DNA from: Candidatus Saccharimonadota bacterium
GTDB taxonomy: Bacteria > Patescibacteriota > Saccharimonadia > Saccharimonadales > Saccharimonadaceae
Direction of reading: 5' to 3'
Assembly: GCA_017510305.1 (NCBI GenBank)
Contig: JAFWNO010000049.1
Coordinates: forward strand, 1-7,378
DNA length: 7,378 nucleotides
The position numbers and the translations under genes are program-made. A model generated the notes under the pieces. It worked only from the letters and a program-made list of their open reading frames with translations. It ran no database searches and was not told the origin of the DNA. Positions 1 to 5,023 of the stretch are shown here, piece by piece. Every line of letters begins with the position of its first letter. Within the stretch, counting starts at the first letter, position 1.

Positions 1-54
1 CAGGATAATAGCAGTAAGGGCTACGGCTTTAGTATTCGCTGTGTCGCCCGCTAG
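1..54 (+). CDS. C-terminal end of a surface protein, possibly FISUMP-type (partial)
   Basis: Frame 1 is open from the left edge and encodes 17 residues ending GYGFSIRCVAR before TAG at 52-54. A tail of the form G-(Y/F)-(S/P)-(V/I)-R-C-(V/I)-A-R is, from memory, typical of the C-terminus of FISUMP-type (Fibrobacter succinogenes major paralogous domain) secreted proteins, which are abundant in Saccharibacteria and often carry this late cysteine. The gene converges on the beta-helix gene, and the two TAG stops share the palindrome CTAG at 51-54, so no spacer or terminator lies between them. Only 17 codons are visible, so the family call is a motif-level guess; that a real gene ends here is more likely than the family name. 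Confidence 0.5.
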   Translation, partial: QDNSSKGYGFSIRCVAR

Positions 55-1328
55 CGCTGGGGAGGTTGGGTGGCACCATGGGGGGAGCCGCCCATCTGGC
101 TACCCATACCGCCACCCATGCTACCAGAGCCGAGATTAGTAATATTACTAGAGATGGCTACGCTTTGGATGGTGGTGCCATCAATCTTTAAGTCGTAGGT
201 TTTGCCAACTTTTAGGGAGCTAGAAGAAATCATGATGGAATTATAGGATTTTTTAGGGGTATAGGTGACGTCACCAAAGGTGAAAGTGCTAGAATAGGTA
301 GAAGAGAGGTTGATTAGGACGGATGGCTGGCTGGAAGAAGTGGCATTCTGCGCCATGCCACTCATGCCGACGGCAATGACGGTGCCGCCGGTGATATTTA
401 ACTCTCCGTTGTAGTCGAGGGCGCCGTTGCCGGAATTGGTGGGGCCGTCGACATAGACTTCGCCGCCGCTGATTGTGACATTGCCGTTGCTGTCGATGCC
501 ATCGCCAGAGGCGTTGATGTAAACCTTGCCGCCAGAGATGGTGAGGGCGGAGCCGTCGTCGACGTCAATACCGCCCATCATGCCGCCAAAGCCATTATTG
601 TTTGAAGTGGTAGTGCCTTCGGCTTCGTTTTTAGAGGTAGAGGAAGCGTTGATACCATCATCAGAGGCGGTAATTTTAATGTCGCCGCCGGTGATAGTGA
701 TGTCGGAAGCCTCGAGACCTTCATAGCTTTTAGTAATATCTATTGTGCCGCTTTGGATGACGAGACTATAGATAGCTTTGATACCTTTGCCGGTGCTAGA
801 GATATTGGCAGAGCCAGAGCCGGTAATAGTGAGGCTGCCTTCGACAGAGATGGCGGGCTTGGTGTCGTCAGATGAGGGGATACTGCTTTCTAAGGTGTTT
901 TCGCCGACAAATTCAATTAAAATGCTATTTGCTTGTTGGGAGCGGATGGCTTGATTTTCGCTGGTCTTGATAGTAGCATTATCGAGGATGATTTTGACTT
1001 CTTCGCTGGTATCAATGGTGAGCCAGCCATTTTCGGTAGAGCCGGTGATGTGGTAAATACCGCCAGAGGTGATTTTGTTGGCACCATCTTTTAGGGTAAG
1101 GGTATTTTCAGACTGGCCAGTGAAAGTCTCGTTGCTGACAGGGGTGGTATCGGTGCTGTTGGTTTGATTAAGTAAGAGGTAGGCTGCGCCACCAGCTGCG
1201 CCGGCGACCACGAGGGCAAGACCGGCTACGCAGGCGACTTTTTGCCAAGTTTTTAAGTTTTTTAGACCTTTTTGGGGCTTGATGTTGCCTTGATCGGCAG
1301 AATTGGTGATGTGTTCGTAGTTGTTCAT
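51..1328 (-). CDS. Membrane-anchored Cthe_2159-type beta-helix carbohydrate-binding protein
   Basis: 425 residues. The N-terminus is short and basic (residues 17-30), followed by one hydrophobic segment at about 31-53 with no lipobox, which suggests a signal anchor with the rest outside the cell. Residues 58-76 are a Ser/Thr/Asn-rich linker. From about 76 to 325 short strands repeat in the pattern ITGG, ISGG and INASGDGID, typical of a right-handed parallel beta-helix, with acidic turns (SDDGIN at 222-227, DVDDGS at 255-260, GDGIDSNG near 275-282) that could hold calcium. Residues 335-397 look like a small beta domain, and the tail is Gly/Met-rich. The family prototype from Clostridium thermocellum binds cellulose and acidic polysaccharide. 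The ATG at 1328 is preferred because AAAGGA stands just upstream (GAAAGGAATTAT before ATG); a start at 1544 would lie inside the DUF4956 gene. It follows that gene by 13 bp and probably shares its transcript. The ligand here is unknown. Confidence 0.85.
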   Translation of the reverse strand: MNNYEHITNSADQGNIKPQKGLKNLKTWQKVACVAGLALVVAGAAGGAAYLLLNQTNSTDTTPVSNETFTGQSENTLTLKDGANKITSGGIYHITGSTENGWLTIDTSEEVKIILDNATIKTSENQAIRSQQANSILIEFVGENTLESSIPSSDDTKPAISVEGSLTITGSGSANISSTGKGIKAIYSLVIQSGTIDITKSYEGLEASDITITGGDIKITASDDGINASSTSKNEAEGTTTSNNNGFGGMMGGIDVDDGSALTISGGKVYINASGDGIDSNGNVTISGGEVYVDGPTNSGNGALDYNGELNITGGTVIAVGMSGMAQNATSSSQPSVLINLSSTYSSTFTFGDVTYTPKKSYNSIMISSSSLKVGKTYDLKIDGTTIQSVAISSNITNLGSGSMGGGMGSQMGGSPHGATQPPQR

Positions 1329-1341
1329 ATAATTCCTTTCT

Positions 1342-2004
1342 TTATAATTCTTCTTCGGCGAGAGTGTGGGAAAGCGCGACTTTGAGATTGCCATTTCTTT
1401 CGCGTAGGGTGTCAATGAATTCTTTCTCACTAGTTCCTTTTTTGAGGTTGATACGGTAGGTAAGCTCAAAGAGAGAGCCGAGGTTGGTGGTCTTGGCTTT
1501 TTCCAGAGTGTAGCCATTGAGATATTTATTGAAGGCTTTATCAAAGACGGTAGTATAATCTAGATCTTCGGGGACGAGGACGGTGAGTTTCTTTTCTTGA
1601 GTGGTGCCAGCACCAAAATTGATAAAGCTGAGGGTGGCAGTGATGATGGCGACAGCGATGGTAAAGATGGCGGCAAAGGCAAGGTAGCCGGTGCCGACGG
1701 CGAGGCCGATAGCCATGGCAAAGAATACCGAGAGGATGGCGCGGGAATTGCCTGGTATCGAGCGGAAGCGGACAAGGCTAAAGGCACCCATGACGGCAAC
1801 GCCAGTGCCGAGATTGCCATTAACCATGAGAATAACAGTGGTAACGAGTATCGGTAAAATGGCAAGGGTGGTGATGAAGTTTCTATTGCTGTGGGTGGTC
1901 TTCATGTGGACAAAGGCAACGACGAGGCCGAGCGCAAAGGCGGTGGCGAGGCACGCTGCAAAATTTTCGATATTTATCCCACCGCTAATGATGCTATTAA
2001 ACAT
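1342..2004 (-). CDS. DUF4956 family membrane protein
   Basis: 220 residues, full length for the family. Hydrophobic segments lie at about 14-33, 44-61, 90-106 and 108-129. Between the second and third is the family's conserved stretch, GAFSLVRFRSIPGNSRAI at residues 73-90, whose Gly and Arg residues suggest a functional loop or re-entrant segment. Residues 138-220 form a soluble alpha/beta domain, probably cytoplasmic. The start is firm: AAAGGAG lies 6 nt before ATG. The first 8 nt overlap the end of the upstream VTC gene (1997-2004), so translation of the two is probably coupled, implying matched amounts and perhaps a complex. DUF4956 genes recur beside VTC-domain genes in many bacteria. The biochemical role is not established; a channel or scaffold for the VTC product is an inference by analogy with the membrane subunits of the yeast VTC complex. 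Confidence 0.88.
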   Translation of the reverse strand: MFNSIISGGINIENFAACLATAFALGLVVAFVHMKTTHSNRNFITTLAILPILVTTVILMVNGNLGTGVAVMGAFSLVRFRSIPGNSRAILSVFFAMAIGLAVGTGYLAFAAIFTIAVAIITATLSFINFGAGTTQEKKLTVLVPEDLDYTTVFDKAFNKYLNGYTLEKAKTTNLGSLFELTYRINLKKGTSEKEFIDTLRERNGNLKVALSHTLAEEEL

Positions 2005-2752
2005 AGGCTACTCCTTTCTGATTAATTTGTAGGCAAACTTTGCCATATTTGGAAAATGATGCTGGGTAGATTTTTAATTTGGAGAGAGCCTTGGCGAACC
2101 AGAGTGGATAAGCATCTAGAGCTTTGGCTTCCATGACGATTTCGCCGTTTTTGAAATAATTTCTACCCCCAGTGCCATGTTCAAGGCGGAGGTTGTCTCT
2201 CCGATAACGGATATTTTGGTCGAAAGTGAGACGAAATTTGTTATCTTTACCGATGCCGGTGTAGGAATGGCGATCGTAGGCAAGAAAGAGAAAAGGGTGA
2301 AGGTCATATTTTTTGAAACAATAATCTAGCTCGCGGCGAATTTGAGCATTTTTAGTGGGAAGGTTGCCAGTTTTTAGGTAATCATAAAAATCTCCAAGGC
2401 GAACAGCGATGCGGCGTTTGTTGCCGATGCCATTAAACTTCTTTTTTATCTCTACAAAGACCGTATCATCTAATGATTTAGGTGTATTATAACTACGCAA
2501 GCGGATTTTTTCTTTGTAAATCGGCTTTTCGAGCGAGTGGAGTGCCAGATACTTACTAGCATTATCAAAATAGATGCTAGCGTTGGTGCCCTTTGGGTAT
2601 TTATCTGGCTTAATATTATTAGCTATCTCCGCTAGCAGGTTTTTAGCTTGCTGAGGAGTTAAGAGGTATTTTACCTCTGTGCGTCGAAAAACTTCCTGCG
2701 CGGGGGTGTCGCCGACTTGTCTTACTTTAATCTTTAATTCTTTGCTTGTCAT
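1997..2752 (-). CDS. VTC-domain protein, polyphosphate polymerase-like (triphosphate tunnel fold)
   Basis: 251 residues covering one VTC domain (about 22-243) with no membrane segment or SPX domain. The basic and acidic residues that line the tunnel of this superfamily can be followed in order: RRTEVKY at 23-29, IYFD at 60-63, KIRLRSY at 82-88, FVEIKKK at 99-105, AYDR at 158-161, RLTFDQNI at 174-181, VMEAK at 206-210 and SFSKYG at 232-237. In yeast Vtc4 the matching positions bind ATP, metal and the growing polyphosphate chain, so the site looks intact. The function in bacteria is inferred from this. The only plausible start is the ATG at 2752, since no ATG or GTG occurs before the domain begins. 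No usable Shine-Dalgarno precedes it; a TATAAT sits 6 nt before the ATG. The gene is first in the cassette and its last 8 nt overlap the DUF4956 start. Confidence 0.88.
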   Translation of the reverse strand: MTSKELKIKVRQVGDTPAQEVFRRTEVKYLLTPQQAKNLLAEIANNIKPDKYPKGTNASIYFDNASKYLALHSLEKPIYKEKIRLRSYNTPKSLDDTVFVEIKKKFNGIGNKRRIAVRLGDFYDYLKTGNLPTKNAQIRRELDYCFKKYDLHPFLFLAYDRHSYTGIGKDNKFRLTFDQNIRYRRDNLRLEHGTGGRNYFKNGEIVMEAKALDAYPLWFAKALSKLKIYPASFSKYGKVCLQINQKGVAYV

Positions 2753-2787
2753 GCCCCTATTATAGTGGCGAAGGCTGAAATGAAACT
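2752..2787 (-). promoter_or_regulatory. Promoter of the VTC gene, apparently leaderless
   Basis: A perfect TATAAT (2764-2759, minus strand) is followed by AGGGGC and then the ATG, so the expected transcription start, 7 nt after the -10 box, is the A of the start codon. The -35 is weak: GTTTCA at 16-bp spacing matches 3 of 6 positions. AGGGG is only 1 nt from the ATG, too close to act as a Shine-Dalgarno. Confidence 0.6.
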
Positions 2788-2798
2788 TAAAAACTTAA
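2783..2798. repeat. Tandem 8-bp repeat (AAACTTAA x2) in the VTC promoter region
   Basis: AAACTTAA occurs twice head to tail at 2783-2790 and 2791-2798, where the VTC promoter lacks a good -35. It lies in AT-rich DNA just after the large inverted repeat (in the minus direction). It could be an activator site or UP-like sequence, or chance in AT-rich sequence. Confidence 0.35.
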
Positions 2799-2805
2799 AA
2801 TATAA

Positions 2806-2922
2806 AAAATTATCAATCTTGCACTTGTGGGCAATGGTCGCCAGCGCCTGTCTTTACAGGGCTGGCGCCAATGGACTCGTAGCAACTCCGTCACAGCCCA
2901 CAAGTGTAAGATTGGTAATTTT
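2806..2922. repeat. Large inverted repeat with nested hairpin; rplK terminator or structured RNA
   Basis: Arms 2806-2832 and 2896-2922 pair over 27 positions with no gap: 25 Watson-Crick pairs plus two that are G-U if the plus strand is RNA (2813/2915 and 2821/2907) but A-C if the minus strand is RNA. Inside, 2835-2851 and 2856-2870 form a second stem of 15 bp with single-base bulges at 2838 and 2846 and a CUUU loop. A 25-nt segment (2871-2895) is left unpaired between the second stem and the closing arm. On the minus strand the element begins 13 nt after the rplK stop and runs into TTTTTTATATTTT, so it can terminate rplK. Size and architecture exceed a normal terminator, and the pairing chemistry slightly favours a plus-strand RNA. 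No tRNA, SRP RNA or known riboswitch core is recognisable. The fold is plain in the sequence; the role is open. Confidence 0.7.
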
Positions 2923-2935
2923 CTAGTTTTAGTCT

Positions 2936-3367
2936 TTAGCCTTCGACTTCTACGCCCATAGAGCGAGCGGTGCCGGCGATGATTTTGACGGCGCCGTCGA
3001 TATCAACAGCGTTAAGCTGGTCTTTCTTGATCTCGGCGATTTCCTCGAGCTGAGCGCGAGTGATTTTGCCGACTTTGTCGACGTTGGGCTTGCCGGAACC
3101 TTTTTTGATGTTGACTTTCTCGCGGATGAGATCGTCAACGGGGCGGCCGAGACAGACCCAGTCGAAGCTACGGTCTTCGTAGACAGAGATGTGGACAATC
3201 ACATCTTTGCCCTGGTATTCTTTGGTGGCTTCATTGAATGGATTGATAAAATCCATCATATTGAGACCCCATTGACCGAGGGTAGAGCCTACCGGAGGGC
3301 CAGCGGTGGCTTTGCCACCTGGGATGCGAAGTTTGAGACTTCCGATTTTCTTTTTGACATCTGCCAT
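2936..3367 (-). CDS. rplK: 50S ribosomal protein L11
   Basis: 143 residues, the normal length for bacterial L11. The N-terminal domain shows LRIPGGKATAGPPVG at 13-27, including the paired prolines of the thiostrepton-site hinge region, followed by LGQWGLNMMDF, where most bacteria have GQHG or GQAG. The C-terminal RNA-binding domain has IKKGSGKPN, VGKITRAQLEEIA and IAGTARSMGVEVEG. L11 binds the 23S rRNA GTPase-associated region with L10 and is needed for stringent-response sensing where RelA-type enzymes exist. TAGGAA precedes the ATG at a normal distance. It has its own promoter between it and nusG. Unlike the usual arrangement, rplA does not follow: the next sequence is the large inverted repeat and then the VTC gene. 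Confidence 0.97.
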   Translation of the reverse strand: MADVKKKIGSLKLRIPGGKATAGPPVGSTLGQWGLNMMDFINPFNEATKEYQGKDVIVHISVYEDRSFDWVCLGRPVDDLIREKVNIKKGSGKPNVDKVGKITRAQLEEIAEIKKDQLNAVDIDGAVKIIAGTARSMGVEVEG

Positions 3368-3414
3368 AATCTAATTCCTAATTAAAATTGATAAGATTAG
3401 TGCGTAACTTCTCT

Positions 3415-3443
3415 ATTATACCGCAAATCGCTAAAAATGTAAA
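3415..3443 (-). promoter_or_regulatory. Promoter of rplK
   Basis: TTTACA (3443-3438), a 17-bp spacer and TATAAT (3420-3415) read on the minus strand, close to the sigma-70-type consensus. Transcription should start near 3408, giving a leader of about 40 nt with a Shine-Dalgarno. The -35 begins 3 nt beyond the nusG stop codon, so rplK can be transcribed separately from secE-nusG, although read-through from nusG is not blocked by any visible terminator. Confidence 0.75.
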
Positions 3444-3445
3444 GG

Positions 3446-3994
3446 TTAGCCGAGTTTTTTGACTTGGAGGGCATCCAACTCGACTGGTGTCTCGCGGCCA
3501 AACATAGAAACCATGACTTTGAGTTTGCCCTTGGCAGAGTCAATCTCGGAAATGGTGCCGTCGAAGCCTTTGAATGGGCCGTCTGTAATAGAGACAACTT
3601 CGCCGAGCTCGTAGTTGACGGAATATTTAGGATCTTCGGCGCCCATGCGCTTCTTAATTTTGATAATTTCGTCTTTAGAAACAGGGGTAGGCTGAGTGCC
3701 AGTGCCGATGAAGCCAGTGACGCCTGGGGTGTTTCTGATGATATACCAAGTTTCGTCGGATAATTTCATTTCGACAAGGACGTAGCCTTGGAAAATCTTG
3801 CGGTCTACGACTTTGCGCTTGCCATTTTTAATTTCGATTCTTTTTTCCTTTGGGACGATTGCTTCGAAAATCTTACCCTTGAAATCTGCGCCACCGACAC
3901 GCTGATTGATAGAATCGGCGACTTTGTCTTCGTAACCGCTGTAGGTGCTGATAGCATACCATGCGCGGGTGTCATCATATCTGTTTACTGCCAT
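3446..3994 (-). CDS. nusG: Transcription termination/antitermination factor NusG
   Basis: 182 residues, typical for NusG. The NGN domain (about 9-115) starts with RAWYAISTYSGYEDKVADSI and contains GYVLVEM and TPGVTGFIG, the usual RNA-polymerase clamp-binding features. The KOW domain (about 128-182) reads GEVVSITDGPFKGFDGTISE and ends FGRETPVELDALQVKKLG. NusG rides on RNA polymerase, suppresses pausing and links it to ribosome or Rho. AAGGAG lies 5 nt before the ATG and overlaps the secE stop region; only 9 nt separate the genes, so they form a tight pair. No insertions or missing motifs are visible. Confidence 0.97.
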   Translation of the reverse strand: MAVNRYDDTRAWYAISTYSGYEDKVADSINQRVGGADFKGKIFEAIVPKEKRIEIKNGKRKVVDRKIFQGYVLVEMKLSDETWYIIRNTPGVTGFIGTGTQPTPVSKDEIIKIKKRMGAEDPKYSVNYELGEVVSITDGPFKGFDGTISEIDSAKGKLKVMVSMFGRETPVELDALQVKKLG

Positions 3995-4003
3995 AAAAAC
4001 TCC

Positions 4004-4375
4004 TTATGATAATAGTTGATTAAAGATTAATGTAAAGAGCGCGTCTAAGAGCATGATGATGCCGATGAAGAGGGCGGTGTAGATGAGGACGGCAAGCACC
4101 ATTTTCCAGGCGGCTTTTCTGGATGGCCAGCGGACTTGGCGTAATTCTAGCCAAGATTCGTGGATATATCTGAACGGCCAGGTAATAAAACGGACTGGCG
4201 CGCTCATTGGCTTTTTATTGGCTTTTTTAGCCTCTTTTTTAGCTAATTTTGCTGCTTTTTTAGCTAGCTTTGCATCGGTTTTAGTGGTTTTTGTTTCATT
4301 TTTTGGCTCGGGACTATGCGATTCTTCGTGTGACTCGCGTGAATCCTTTGCCTTGATACGAGTTATATTTGCCAC
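4004..4375 (-). CDS. secE: Preprotein translocase subunit SecE
   Basis: 123 residues, starting with GTG at 4375; AAAGGAG four nt upstream supports this start. Residues 1-56 are a hydrophilic, probably disordered tail, with a Lys/Ala-rich helix (DAKLAKKAAKLAKKEAKK at 34-51). The SecE signature follows: an amphipathic surface helix with ELRQVRWPSRKAAW at 77-90, then one membrane helix at about 92-117. It has one membrane helix, as in most bacteria, not three as in E. coli. SecE clamps SecY in the translocation channel. The pairing with nusG is the standard bacterial order. The extended basic tail makes the protein longer than minimal SecE proteins (about 60-80 residues). Confidence 0.95.
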   Translation of the reverse strand: MANITRIKAKDSRESHEESHSPEPKNETKTTKTDAKLAKKAAKLAKKEAKKANKKPMSAPVRFITWPFRYIHESWLELRQVRWPSRKAAWKMVLAVLIYTALFIGIIMLLDALFTLIFNQLLS

Positions 4376-4398
4376 AAAACTCCTTTCCTATAAAAAAT

Positions 4399-4412
4399 AG
4401 TCTATTTAGACT
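4399..4412. repeat. Perfect 14-bp palindrome in the secE leader
   Basis: AGTCTA-TT-TAGACT lies just downstream of the predicted secE transcription start. On the minus strand it can fold as a short hairpin (AGTCT / AGACT) followed by ATTTTTTATA, resembling a weak attenuator; it could equally be a protein-binding operator. The stem is short and AT-rich, so the effect is uncertain. Confidence 0.4.
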
Positions 4413-4419
4413 TATGTCA

Positions 4420-4448
4420 AGTATAGCACAGATTTTTGGGAAAGTAAA
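4420..4448 (-). promoter_or_regulatory. Promoter of secE-nusG
   Basis: On the minus strand TTTACT (4448-4443), a 17-bp spacer and TATACT (4425-4420) with a TGC extension form an extended -10 promoter; the start should be near 4413, giving a leader of about 38 nt. A consensus TTGACA (4420-4415) overlaps the -10 by one base, but no good -10 follows it at 16-18 bp, so a second tandem promoter is doubtful. The -35 lies in the tail of the upstream terminator. Confidence 0.7.
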
Positions 4449-4449
4449 T

Positions 4450-4468
4450 AGCCCCGACGAGCGGGGCT
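4450..4468 (-). terminator. Intrinsic terminator after the unknown membrane protein gene
   Basis: A 7-bp stem, AGCCCCG/CGGGGCT (4450-4456 with 4462-4468), has a 5-nt loop and starts 16 nt past the stop of the 4933-4484 gene. On the minus strand it is followed by ATTTACTTT, an interrupted U tract. The plus strand has only a short T run after it and no upstream plus-strand gene, so the minus orientation is chosen. Confidence 0.7.
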
Positions 4469-4483
4469 TTATGGGGTAATGTG

Positions 4484-4933
4484 CTATTGAGAGAGAAGAT
4501 TGTTTATTGCGCAGATGGTGACTGCGCAACGTGCGGTGTCTGATTTAAGACATGCTTGCCCCCATGCTGACATGAGGATATGAACTAAGATAGTCAGAAT
4601 GACCATGAACAACACTAATAAAGGTATGGTGGCGATATTGTTTGCGCTACTATAGCCTATTAGAAGTATTGAGTAGATGGGCAAGATGCAGAAGATAGAT
4701 AAGACTACCATGAAGATTGCTGTGTCTTGGTAAGAAATCTTTCTGTAGTCTGCGGCTGCCTCATCTGATAGATAGTAATTCATCCTGTCGTGACAACTAA
4801 GACGCATTTCTAATAGCGTGTCATGATTGGGCTGCATGTCGGCAAGCAAATTAGTGTATCTTGCAATTGCTTCTTCTCTCTGTGCTTGGCCATAATATTG
4901 CAGGCCTTGATTTAATTTTTCTGATTCACTCAT
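4484..4933 (-). CDS. Unknown two-helix membrane protein with TPR-like N-terminus
   Basis: 149 residues, family not recognised. Residues 1-70 are hydrophilic and predicted helical; GLQYYGQAQREEAIARYTNL at 10-29 resembles one tetratricopeptide-type helical pair, though a single repeat is weak evidence. Two hydrophobic helices at about 71-93 and 102-124 are separated by a short polar turn (GYSSANN). Topology would place both ends on the same side, probably the cytoplasm. Residues 125-149 contain three cysteines (128, 136, 141), with a further one at 47. The start is firm: GGGAGGGAG ends 5 nt before the ATG. Transcription should begin near 4982 from an extended -10 that is the mirror image of the cysS one. 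It ends in TAG and has its own terminator, so it is monocistronic. The divergent layout with cysS gives no functional hint beyond shared promoter DNA. Confidence 0.75.
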   Translation of the reverse strand: MSESEKLNQGLQYYGQAQREEAIARYTNLLADMQPNHDTLLEMRLSCHDRMNYYLSDEAAADYRKISYQDTAIFMVVLSIFCILPIYSILLIGYSSANNIATIPLLVLFMVILTILVHILMSAWGQACLKSDTARCAVTICAINNLLSQ

Positions 4934-4987
4934 AATAACTCCCTCCCAGTAAGTAAAAGTGAATATGTTTTTAAGGTGCGACTTATC

Positions 4988-5017
4988 TATTATATCACAT
5001 CTTTTCGTGATATAATA
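4988..5017. promoter_or_regulatory. Symmetric divergent promoter in an 11-bp inverted repeat
   Basis: TATTATATCAC (4988-4998) and GTGATATAATA (5007-5017) are exact inverted copies around an 8-bp spacer. Each arm carries an extended -10, TGATATAAT: the left arm (4997-4989, minus strand) serves the unknown membrane protein and the right arm (5008-5016, plus strand) serves cysS. Each -10 occupies the place where the other promoter's -35 would be, so two polymerases should not be able to bind together. Neither side has a good -35. For cysS the start falls at 5023-5024, making it leaderless; the other transcript has a leader of about 48 nt. Confidence 0.75.
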
Positions 5018-5023
5018 AAAATA

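Noticed and set aside
1329..1544. N-terminal extension of the beta-helix protein to a start at 1544
   Set aside because: It would overlap the DUF4956 gene by about 200 bp and adds a sequence with no signal-peptide or domain character. The ATG at 1328 has a good Shine-Dalgarno and sits just before the expected anchor.
1597..1857. Plus-strand open frame opposite the DUF4956 gene
   Set aside because: Low-complexity Gly/Asp/Lys composition typical of an antisense shadow; no ribosome-binding site and a well-conserved gene on the other strand.
2806..2922. SRP RNA, tRNA, CRISPR repeat or known riboswitch at the large inverted repeat
   Set aside because: No SRP GGAA-loop core, no cloverleaf or TTC arm, no repeat-spacer series and no familiar aptamer core could be found by eye; only the fold itself is supported.
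4083..4400. Plus-strand open frame opposite secE
   Set aside because: The apparent hydrophobic Ala/Phe/Leu repeats are the reverse complement of the Lys/Ala-rich SecE tail; secE has conserved motifs, a promoter and a Shine-Dalgarno.
4450..4468. Plus-strand terminator at the GC-rich hairpin
   Set aside because: There is no plus-strand gene upstream and the T run on that side is only three bases; the minus-strand gene ends 16 nt away.
4976..5023. GTG at 4976 as the cysS start
   Set aside because: The 16 extra residues match nothing in the family, there is no Shine-Dalgarno, and the only good promoter box lies downstream of this GTG.
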